This document shows positions 17,256 through 24,433 of a stretch of DNA of 64,000 nt, one piece after another; within the stretch, counting starts at the first letter, position 1, and every line of letters starts with the position of its first letter. The translations under genes and the position numbers were made by a program. The notes beneath the pieces are model-generated. The model worked only from the letters and a program-made list of their open reading frames with translations. It had not been told where the DNA came from and searched no databases. Source of the DNA: Ktedonobacter racemifer DSM 44963 (lineage in GTDB: Bacteria; Chloroflexota; Ktedonobacteria; Ktedonobacterales; Ktedonobacteraceae); NCBI RefSeq assembly GCF_000178855.1, contig NZ_ADVG01000003.1, forward strand, positions 2,343,341 through 2,407,340, in the 5' to 3' direction.

Positions 17256-17335
17256 ATCACGGGGGCTTTCTGGCTCTTTCTCTGTAACTATCCAGATCAC
17301 GCCGCAATCCATGCCCTCAGCTCGCTCCTTCCTGG

Positions 17336-18641
17336 ATGGGAGAGGTAACCGTGATCGCGCATTATCTTCGGCATCTGGGTGTGCTGTCGGCTCTTGAGGA
17401 GCGTGTGCGCTTTGCACGGCGCCGATTTGGACATTACGACCTTCTTGACTTTGCGGTCGTACTCCTGGGCTATGCGATCAGTGGCGAACACACGCTGGAG
17501 GCGTTCTTCTATGAGCGAGTGCAGCCCTTTGCCAACATGTTTATGGCCCTGTTCGGACGAGATCGCTTACCTGCTCGTTCAACGCTCTCTCGCTTTCTTG
17601 CTGCGCTTTCGCAAGCTCCTATCGAGGCGTTGCGCTCGCTGTTTCTTGAAGACCTACTCGCTCGGCCACTGGAGAAGGAGGAGAAACCAGGGGGGGCTGT
17701 GGGGTCGGCAAGGCACCTATTGGTTGGTGTTTGATATCGAAGGGACCCGACAAACTGCTCGCCAACGCGCCTTGCGCTTCACCCCTGATCTCCCAGCAGC
17801 ACAACGCCGATTGAACGAGATCTGCGCTCCTGGTTATACAGGACGGAAGCGAGGGGAAGTCGTCCGGACGTGCACGACCATTCTCCAAGCCCATACGCAC
17901 CAGTGGATCGGCACGTTTTCGGGGGCGTCGGGAGCAGGCAATGGTGATTACCGGGGAGAACTGCGACAGGCGGTGAAGATGATCAGTGGGTATGTGAAAG
18001 CTCAATCTCTTCCCCTAAGCCGGGCGGTGGTCCGTCTGGACGGCCAATACGGCAATGGAGTCATTGTCGCCGATTTGGCTGGACTCTCGTATGTGATACG
18101 GGGCAAGGACTACAGCCTCCTCGACTTCCCAGAAATCCAGGCCAAACTCTCGCTGCCCCCAGACCAGCAGACGATCCATCCCGAAACGGGAACCAGCAGG
18201 GCGCTCTTTGACTGCCCCGATGTGCTTTTAACCCCAGCAGGGCCACGTACACGGGCCATTGTCGCCACACATCCGGCGGCTGAAGCCGAGGCGAAGGTTG
18301 GTACCACGCGCGGCGAGGTGGTCTACGAGGTGTTCTACACGGCCCTGCCAGGAGAAGCGTTCACCCCTGCCGATGTCGTGGACCTCTACCTGCACCGGGG
18401 AGCGTTCGAGTGCGTGCTCTCTGATGAAGATCAGGAGCAAGATCCTGATCGCTGGTGTTCTCGTACTGCTTGGGGCCAGGAGTTCTGGCAAATCCTCGCG
18501 CAATGGGTCTGGAACGCACCGCCCGGGAATTGGGGCATGCACTCCATCCCATGCCCATGCGCACGACGGAATTTGCTCCCGCATCAGTGGGTGAGTCTGC
18601 GGAGGCGGCGCCTGATCCGGTCTATCGACCCTCCGAGCTAG
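17336..18641 (+). pseudogene. DDE transposase (IS4-like superfamily), two frameshifts
   Basis: Pieces in three frames together make one transposase. The N-terminus is MGEVTVIAHYLRHLGVLSAL. After a shift at a G7 run (about 17690-17697) comes LWGRQGTYWLVFDIEGTRQTAR (first Asp), VVRLDGQYGNGVIV (second Asp) and RGAFECVLSDEDQEQDPDRW (likely Glu region). After a second shift near 18520 comes RELGHALHPMPMRTTEFAPA. The first shift corresponds to one extra G in the homopolymer, fitting an indel better than programmed frameshifting. The family was not assigned. Confidence 0.65.
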
Positions 18642-18909
18642 CTCCTGTTGTCTATGGACCGCCGCAGTGGGCGCGTCCGTCGTACACCAAAGGATTTGCT
18701 GGAGCGGCTGAAACACCTCGGCCAATGTGGGTGGAATTTGCTGCTGCCAGGTCTGATAGCGCTCGTAGGCATCTTGCGCAGAGCCAGCGTCGTAGATGCG
18801 AAAAAACTGTTCTTTGACCTGGAATAAGTCATGGAGCAGGGGATTGAAGCCGGTCCACGATTCGAGAATGAAGCGCTGCTGATCGGTCAAGTCTTTTTCG
18901 CGATTGAGA
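18640..18909 (-). pseudogene. ISL3 transposase, part 2 (distal side of an insertion)
   Basis: Reads LNREKDLTDQQRFILESWTG, then FNPLLHDLFQVKEQFFRIYDA and DAYERYQTWQQQIPPTLAEV, a conserved stretch of ISL3-family transposases. Joining it to the piece ending at 23165 restores a continuous frame (KQDRKI|LLNREKDLT). It was therefore split by the 4.25-kb element 18918-23164. Its own C-terminus is missing towards 18640, where the neighbouring transposase relic begins. Confidence 0.75.
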
Positions 18910-18937
18910 AGAATTTAGTAACTCATATACTAATTGT

Positions 18938-19130
18938 TAGGAGAGAAGAGAGAAGGCAAAAGCTCATCTCTTCTCGACGATGGAACCAACAGGAGAGCCT
19001 TTGTCGTGACATGCGGCCTGTTGACCCTAACGGTGACCGCCTTGAGTAGACGGCTCTCTGTCCATCAGGATGGCAAACGACCATTGGGCTTGTTGCAGCG
19101 TTTGTCGCAGAGAAGATGACTGCCGATCCA
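18938..19130 (+). ncRNA. candidate bridge RNA of IS110-A
   Basis: IS110 elements express a structured bridge RNA from their long left end. The leader here contains GCGGCCTGTTG, CGGTGACC, GACGGCTCTCTGTCC and GGGCTTGTTGCA between 19013 and 19100. The same blocks recur in IS110-B (60178-60271) and IS110-C (minus strand, 60073-59990), with differing bases between them. TATACT at 18926-18931 would be the -10 box once the ends are joined. Ends of the RNA are estimates. Confidence 0.5.
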
Positions 19131-19237
19131 GCGTGAGTTCTCGCTTCTCCTGAAAGGACAGGACTCCTGTTGCGACGACCTGGGTGGAGCATGGATGCAT
19201 GCGAGAACCAACTCCATGAGAAAGGAGAAGGCTGATC

Positions 19238-20479
19238 ATGTCCAACAGCAATGTTGTCCCGACGCCGCCAGAACCGGCATCTCTTCGGTATGTGGTTGGA
19301 ATCGACATTGGCAGTCAAACCTGCGCCATGTGCTGTTTGACTCCTGAGAAACGGCAGGTCTTCAAACCAAGCACCTTTGCCAATACGAGAGAGGGCTTTG
19401 ACTGGCTCTTTGAGAAACTCGCGAGCCTCAAGAGCGATCCCTCCTCGATTCTCGTTGGATTAGAGGCGACCTCGCGTTACGGAGAAAATCTTTCGCAGGC
19501 CCTGCTCAAGGCTGGATACCGGCTTTGTCTGTTGCATCCGGCTCAAGTGCATGCCTTTGCGCAGCAGCGAGGCCTGCGTGCCAAAACGGATCAACTGGAT
19601 GCCGGCACCATCGCACGCGTCTTGCTCAGTGGGGAAGCCCGCTTTGGCTACTTGCCCGATGAGCACACTGGGACCTACCGCGAACTGCTTCGCTTGCAAC
19701 AACAACTCAGTGAGGATGTGGTCCGCTACAAAAACGAACTGCATGCGCTTCTGGTCGTTTTGTTTCCTGAGTTCGTGCAGGTGTTTGCCGACCCAACACG
19801 CCCCACCGCTCTGGCAGTCCTGAAGCGCTATCCCAGTGCTCAGGCGGTCGTGGACGCCGGGGTCGAGCAGCTGTCTCACCTCTTGCATGAGTTGGCTCCT
19901 CACCATTATGGCCGCCCAACTGCTCAAGCTCTTTTCGCCTTGGCTCAGACCTCGATTGCCAGCGGGGTGGCGGTGATGGCACGCTCGAAAAGCATGTCGA
20001 TTGTGTGTGATCAGCTGGAGCATACGCTCATCAATCTGGCTCAGCTTGAGCAAGAAATTGATCAGCTGCTGACCAATGATCCCCAGGCCAAGCGCTTGCT
20101 GGCTGTTGCCGAGTTTGGACCACTGACCGTTGCAGTGCTGCGAGCCGAATTGGGGGACGTGCAGCGCTTTGCCCATATGGATCAAGTCGTGGCCTACGTT
20201 GGGTTGGATATCCAGGTGAAGCAGAGTGGGAAATGGAAAGGACAAAGCAAGCTCTCCAAACGGGGGAGCGGACGAGTTCGTCGCTTGCTCTACCTGGCTG
20301 CCTTGCGCTCGCTGCATGAGAAACACTCTCCCTTCAAGGACTACTATCAGCGTCTGGTGGATCGTGGCTTGAAAAAAGGGACGGCTTTGGTTGCCGTGAT
20401 GCGAAAAATGATCATCGTGGGTGTTCACCTGCTCAAGACCCAGGATCTCTACGATGCGAACAAGGTTGGCATCCAATAG
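19238..20479 (+). CDS. IS110-family transposase (DEDD plus serine recombinase)
   Basis: A complete 413-residue bridge-RNA-guided recombinase. The RuvC-like DEDD domain shows VVGIDIGSQT (Asp23), VGLEATSRYGENL (Glu) and LRAKTDQLDAGTIARVLLSG (two Asp). The C-terminal Tnp_20 domain has FGPLTVAVLRAELGDVQRFA and LSKRGSGRVRRLLYLAALRS with the presumed catalytic Ser. GAGAAAGGAGAAGG lies just upstream of the ATG. The stop codon lies inside a 48-bp perfect palindrome. It is the only undamaged IS110 gene of the three large copies here. Confidence 0.9.
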   Translation: MSNSNVVPTPPEPASLRYVVGIDIGSQTCAMCCLTPEKRQVFKPSTFANTREGFDWLFEKLASLKSDPSSILVGLEATSRYGENLSQALLKAGYRLCLLHPAQVHAFAQQRGLRAKTDQLDAGTIARVLLSGEARFGYLPDEHTGTYRELLRLQQQLSEDVVRYKNELHALLVVLFPEFVQVFADPTRPTALAVLKRYPSAQAVVDAGVEQLSHLLHELAPHHYGRPTAQALFALAQTSIASGVAVMARSKSMSIVCDQLEHTLINLAQLEQEIDQLLTNDPQAKRLLAVAEFGPLTVAVLRAELGDVQRFAHMDQVVAYVGLDIQVKQSGKWKGQSKLSKRGSGRVRRLLYLAALRSLHEKHSPFKDYYQRLVDRGLKKGTALVAVMRKMIIVGVHLLKTQDLYDANKVGIQ

Positions 20480-20516
20480 GTGAGCTAGCCGCGCGGCTAG
20501 CTCACCTATTGGATGC
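20469..20516. terminator. 48-bp perfect palindrome over the IS110-A stop codon
   Basis: Positions 20469-20492 and 20493-20516 are exact reverse complements; the transposase stop is at 20477-20479. No T-run follows, so it is not a standard rho-independent terminator. Hairpins of different sequence occupy the same place in IS110-B and IS110-C. Confidence 0.6.
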
Positions 20517-20700
20517 GCCCCCCACCCCCCGAGGGAATGCGGTGGGGTTACACCTGGAAGGTTTCCAGGCGCTCGGGGGAGAGATTGTGTCTTTTCCCGT
20601 CAAGCGAGAAGAAATCCCCCCAAAAAGGGACTTGACAAATGTTATGGCTTCTACTCAGGTCTCCTTGGGGAGGGCTGGACAAAGCTGATAAACTACAAGC

Positions 20701-22167
20701 ATGACCGAAGAAGAAGCCCAACAACTGAGAAAAGAACACGCAGAACTCAAAGAAGAGGTTGCACGAAAAGACCGGCGCATTGAGGAACTCGAGGGGCTGC
20801 TGCTGAGTGCGCTTCTGCGTATTGAAGAGTTAGAGCGACGGCTGGCGAAAGATAGCCATAACAGTAGCAAGCCTCCGTCCAGCGATGGTCCCTCGCGCAA
20901 ACAGATGCCGCGTCCCACGAGCAGCCAGCCAAAGGGAGGGCAACCAGGTCACCGCGGACATGCGCTTCCACTCGTGGAGACGCCTGATCAGGTAATCACG
21001 CATCGACCCAGTCATTGCGAAGCCTGCCACTGCGAGCTAGGAGAAGCGGCGGGACAGGTCAAAGAACGTCGACAAATCCATGAGTTGCCTGTCCTGCGTC
21101 TGGAGGTCACCGAACACCAAGTGGAGGTCATTGACTGTCCCGTGTGTCACCATCTGACGGCAGCCAGCTTTCCGGTTGGGGTGAATGCGCCCGCCCAATA
21201 TGGGCCACGAGTGCAAGCGCTGGCGGTCTATTTGTCGCAGTATCAATTGCTGCCGATGGAGCGCATTGGGGAAGTGCTTGAGGATCTCTTGGGGTGTCCG
21301 CTCTCCGACGGGACGCTGGCGAACTGGACACAGGAGGCGGCTCGCACGCTTGGTCCGACGATGCATATCCTCAAGAGATTGCTGCTGTTACAAAAGCTGG
21401 ACCATGTTGATGAAACGGGGGGGCGAGTCAAGGGGTTACTGCATTGGTTTCACGTCAATGCCACCCAGTGGTTGACCCTCTACCATTGGCATCGCCAACG
21501 AGGTCAGAAGGCGATGGATGCCATTGGGATTTTACCACAGTATTCGGGGCGAGCGATCCATGATCGATTGAGCAGCTACGATCACTACGGGTGTGCGCAT
21601 AGCGTGTGTGGAGCGCACCTGTTACGCGATTGCCTGTTGATCGCCGAGCGCGACCATCAACCTTGGGCGCAACAGATGCATGACCTGTTGCGGTCGATGA
21701 GCCACATCACGGCCCGTTTTCGCGTGACCGGTGCGCATCGGCTTCCTCAAGGGGAACGCGATGCTCTGGTGCTTCGGTATTTCGAGATTCTCCAGCAGGG
21801 TTTTGCCCTCCATCGCATGCTTGCTCCCCCTCCAGATGCTTCTGCCCCCAAAAAAACCGGTCGTCGCAAACAAGATGACGCGAAAAATCTTCTAGATGCC
21901 CTTCTTGCGCGGGCCGAGCAGGTACTCGCTTTCCTGGACGATCTCGCGGTGCCTATAAGCCCCAACCAGGCGGAGAGAGATCTTCGGATGATAAAAGTTC
22001 AGCAAAAGATTTCTGGGACCTTTCGCAGTGCCGAAGGGGCCACGGCTTTTTGTGTCATTCGCAGCTATCTCTCGACGATGAGGAAGCAGGGCCGCTCCAT
22101 GCTTGCTGCCATGACAGCGGTCTTTGAAGGGTCCCCATTTTCCATCGCCTGGGAACCAGGGACCTGA
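20701..22167 (+). CDS. tnpC: IS66-family transposase TnpC
   Basis: A 488-residue transposase of the IS66 subgroup that lacks tnpA and tnpB. In order: an N-terminal leucine-zipper-like coiled coil (residues about 5-50), KDSHNSSKPPSSDGPSRK, a zinc-finger segment (CEACHCEL to CPVCHHL), then the DDE core with DETGGRVKG (Asp), GRAIHDRLSSYDHY (Asp) and SPNQAERDLRMIKVQQKISG (Glu), and the C-terminal FRSAEGATAFCVIRSYLSTM. The length is normal and no damage is seen. The ATG at 20701 fits the usual N-terminus. Confidence 0.92.
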   Translation: MTEEEAQQLRKEHAELKEEVARKDRRIEELEGLLLSALLRIEELERRLAKDSHNSSKPPSSDGPSRKQMPRPTSSQPKGGQPGHRGHALPLVETPDQVITHRPSHCEACHCELGEAAGQVKERRQIHELPVLRLEVTEHQVEVIDCPVCHHLTAASFPVGVNAPAQYGPRVQALAVYLSQYQLLPMERIGEVLEDLLGCPLSDGTLANWTQEAARTLGPTMHILKRLLLLQKLDHVDETGGRVKGLLHWFHVNATQWLTLYHWHRQRGQKAMDAIGILPQYSGRAIHDRLSSYDHYGCAHSVCGAHLLRDCLLIAERDHQPWAQQMHDLLRSMSHITARFRVTGAHRLPQGERDALVLRYFEILQQGFALHRMLAPPPDASAPKKTGRRKQDDAKNLLDALLARAEQVLAFLDDLAVPISPNQAERDLRMIKVQQKISGTFRSAEGATAFCVIRSYLSTMRKQGRSMLAAMTAVFEGSPFSIAWEPGT

Positions 22168-22211
22168 GCAGTTCCCCTGATAGTTCGCTTTTCTCTCGTA
22201 AAAGTCATGTG

Positions 22212-22233
22212 ATGATACTTAGAAAGGTATCAT
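22212..22233. terminator. hairpin between tnpC and the SUKH-like gene
   Basis: ATGATAC and GTATCAT form a 7-bp stem with an 8-base loop, overlapping the stop codon of the minus-strand gene. Lying between two converging genes, it could stop transcription from either side, but the stem is short and no T-run is present. Confidence 0.3.
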
Positions 22234-23004
22234 GTCTCTTTGTACCTCATCGAGATGTGTAGCAAGTAAGGATGGCATCGCTTCACGTGCCGGGAACCCC
22301 GCATGCAAGCAACAGAGGCGCAAGTAGTTGACAAAGGTCGTGTGATGCTCTTCATTGAGCAAGACTGCATCGGCAGTGGCGGTCTTCGAAATGCGGATTT
22401 CATAGGGGGAGCCACCACTCATATTCGCTTTGTGATACAAATCGGGAGCAATAACCACATGATAGTATTCCTCTGGGAGCGGCTGTTCTTCTTCTCTATA
22501 CCCATCGGCCCAGTCATCGCTATCCTCTGGTGGCTCTTCAAGCGGTTCCTCAACCAGTTCCCGATCAAACGCAAAGACAACCAACGGATCAAAGATCTTC
22601 GCCTCTTCATCCCAACCCATGAAGTTCACCCCGCCAACTTCTTGATAGAAGGCTCGCAAGGAAAGGGGAAGGAGTCCTACTTCACGCTCCAAAACACCTA
22701 ACTGCACAACGATATTTGAAGGAGGTTCGGTACGTACTGGTGGAATTGCTTGGATCCAAGCAAGCGCCTGCACGGAGAAGTCTCTGTCCTTGGGGAGCTG
22801 ATCGTGGAGAAAGACGTAGCCAAGTGCTCGCAAACGAGGGATCATTCTTTCAATGTTCTGCCGAACCCGTCGCATGGTTTCGCAGGCCGCTGCCCAAGCG
22901 TCGGAGTAGATTGGCTCGTTCTGTATCTGATCACCTAGCGCGACAAGTTCAGCCCAGACTTGGATACACTCACCTTGGAGATAACGCTCTAAATAACTGG
23001 CCAT
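22219..23004 (-). CDS. SUKH/SMI1-KNR4-like protein, IS66 cargo
   Basis: A 261-residue acidic soluble protein. LGVLEREVGLLPLSLRAFYQ followed by EVGGVNFMG (about residues 105-135) matches the core of SUKH (SMI1/KNR4) domains, which are often immunity proteins of contact-dependent or polymorphic toxins. The Asp/Glu-rich loop LVEEPLEEPPEDSDDWADG and YYHVVIAPDLYHKANMSGG follow. It lies between tnpC and the right terminal repeat of the IS66-type transposon, so it travels with it. No toxin gene is adjacent. Whether it confers immunity is unknown. Confidence 0.65.
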   Translation of the reverse strand: MASYLERYLQGECIQVWAELVALGDQIQNEPIYSDAWAAACETMRRVRQNIERMIPRLRALGYVFLHDQLPKDRDFSVQALAWIQAIPPVRTEPPSNIVVQLGVLEREVGLLPLSLRAFYQEVGGVNFMGWDEEAKIFDPLVVFAFDRELVEEPLEEPPEDSDDWADGYREEEQPLPEEYYHVVIAPDLYHKANMSGGSPYEIRISKTATADAVLLNEEHHTTFVNYLRLCCLHAGFPAREAMPSLLATHLDEVQRDMIPF

Positions 23005-23164
23005 GTCCTTCTTTCCTGTCCTCAGGTCTTCCTCAAACGCTTTTTCTGCGGATTGAAGATCAGTATATCAAAACCGAGCATTGTTGTCGAAACAAGCAAG
23101 CGCACTTTTTTCTGGGATGAGCCGGTTCCCCTTTCCCTGTCGCATGGGGAACCTGAGTAGTTAC

Positions 23165-23960
23165 AGAATTTTTCTATCTTGCTTCAATTGCTTTGCTTGA
23201 GATGGAGAAAGCGTCTCGCGCAGCGATTTGCGTACCGTTTCCACAACTTCATTGATTTGCCGTACTACATGATACTTATCCGCAATGATGCTTGCTTTCG
23301 GTAGTATTGCCTGTATTGCCAATCTGTACGGATTCCAGAGGTCCATCGTGACACATTCCACTCGATCCGCGCCTGGGAGCCGACTTAGCCACTTTTTGAC
23401 AGACTCCATATCACGCTTTGGAAGCAAATCCACGATGTAACGGTGCTCAATGTCAGTGAGCACACAATAAATGTGGTCTTCGACGTAAATTTCGTCGATA
23501 CCCAGCCATCGAGGGGTTGGGATAACATATTCCTGCTCCAGGCGTGCGGCTTCGGCATGAAAGATCATGCGTACCATCTTTTCACCCATGTCTAGCGTCG
23601 AAGCTAAGCCCGCAAAGGTGCTGGTGAGTTGGAGCTCGTGAACCTCGATGTAGCGAACTAGGCGCTCAGTTGCATCATGGCAGAGGTGAACACCTGGAAG
23701 CTCGTCGAGAAAGGTGCCAGAGCAGTCCCGGCAGCGATATCTACGCCTATGGACAAGCAGCGCACCGGCTTCATGCGAATAGGCAGATCGAAAACGGTAC
23801 GCGACCTTGAACCAAAATGATACGGTGGCCTGGTGCTGCCACAGAGTGGGTATGCAAAAGACACCTCTACAAGCTCTGCTTCAATGAGGAGGTGCTCATC
23901 CGTATCCTTGACTGCTTGCACTACCCATCCAGGCAAATCTAACAAGTCGGCGTTTTGCAC
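23165..23960 (-). pseudogene. ISL3 transposase, part 1 (proximal side of an insertion)
   Basis: Starts MQNADLLDLPGWVVQAVKDT; a frame change near 23745 leads to YRCRDCSGTFLDELPGVHLC and then MGEKMVRMIFHAEAARL, WLGIDEIYVEDHIYCVLTDI (catalytic Asp), VTMDLWNPYRLAIQAILPKA (Asp) and IIADKYHVVRQIN. The frame stops at KQDRKI, where the IS66-type transposon begins, and resumes at 18909. It carries two lesions: the frameshift and the transposon. Confidence 0.75.
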
Positions 23961-24433
23961 TAAAAAATAGTCTATCCTTTAGTAATCGTTTTGAAGGTGT
24001 ATCCCTTCCTCCTTCCTTCTAACGCACGATCCCAAAAGAGGAAATCACGAATCAGGCGACTTTCCCCTACAGCACGATCGATCTGCAGTGTTGCCAGTGC
24101 TTCATCGCTTGTCGCTGACGGTACGCCCGCACCCGACACCAATCAGAGGAGTACTCTTTGGGGCGGTGCCCCGCTGTGTCAGCGCTCGCGTAATTTTGCG
24201 CCCACATAACCGGCTCAGGATAACAGACGAGTCGCTGAGCCGAGTACCATGCACAAGCCACAGATCTGGATTGCGATCCCCCTACTCCCGCTCAGCGACA
24301 AATGAGTTATGTGCCTGTTCCTGGTCAAATTAAAACGGGCGTTAATAGCTGCGCAACCAATGCATGCCCGAGCCTTTCAGACGGGCTTGTTGCCCAGGCA
24401 GGAAAGCATCGTCCGCTCGGGAGAGATTGGGAG
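23961..24433. other. gene-poor stretch with a possible coding remnant
   Basis: No complete gene. On the minus strand about 24130-23975 one frame reads SDEALATLQIDRAVGESRLI and RDFLFWDRALEGRRKD, which looks protein-like, but it has no start and no recognisable family. The rest shows nothing. Confidence 0.3.

Larger units (their letters stand above)
15757..17283 (-). mobile_element. complete TnpB element of the RHH type (copy 2)
   Basis: A 1,527-bp IS200/IS605-type element without TnpA. Boundaries come from comparison with copies 1 and 3. The left end (high coordinate) is preceded on the minus strand by GTTAC, and the right end closes with GGGGGAGTGTCAA, matching the TTAC/TCAA cleavage sites of IS608. 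Left and right ends each carry a hairpin built on CCCCCGGATAAATC...GGGGG in the same orientation. Contents are tnpB (minus) and a divergent RHH gene. Transposition would need TnpA in trans. Confidence 0.75.
18924..20652 (+). mobile_element. IS110-family element A
   Basis: Boundaries are fixed by rejoining the interrupted IS66 repeat. The left end starts CATATACTAATTG after GTAACT, and the right end closes TTGACAAATGTTATGGCTTC plus T before ACTCAGGT. The shared core is CT, as known for IS621. There are no terminal inverted repeats, consistent with IS110. Length is about 1.73 kb with one recombinase gene and a 314-bp leader. Confidence 0.8.
18918..23164 (+). mobile_element. IS66-type transposon with SUKH-like cargo and an internal IS110
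   Basis: The right terminal repeat, read inward, is GTAACTACTCAGGT. The left copy is the same sequence split by IS110-A: GTAACT at 18918-18923 and ACTCAGGT from 20653. The element is flanked by AGAATTTA (18910-18917) and AGAATTTT (23165-23172), an 8-bp duplication with one mismatch, as IS66 elements make. Contents are tnpC (20701-22167) and a SUKH-like gene (22219-23004). It interrupts an ISL3 transposase. Confidence 0.8.

Noticed and set aside
17690..17697. Programmed frameshift at the G7 run in the transposase 17336-18641
   Set aside because: A +1 shift would be needed at a plain homopolymer, and a second unrelated frameshift occurs near 18520. Indels explain both better.
19460..20476. Minus-strand open frame of 338 codons inside IS110-A
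   Set aside because: Antisense shadow of the complete transposase; no start signal or motif.
20632..20655. CTTGACAAATNNTATGGCTTCT shared by 20632 and 61832 as an IS66 left-end remnant
   Set aside because: A third copy (minus, 56046-56026) lies at the same place relative to another IS110 gene, and similarity stops exactly at the CT core. It is the right end of IS110, not of IS66.
24067..24261. A small gene in the stretch between the ISL3 remnant and the LRR gene
   Set aside because: Several short frames compete, none with a start signal or recognisable family.
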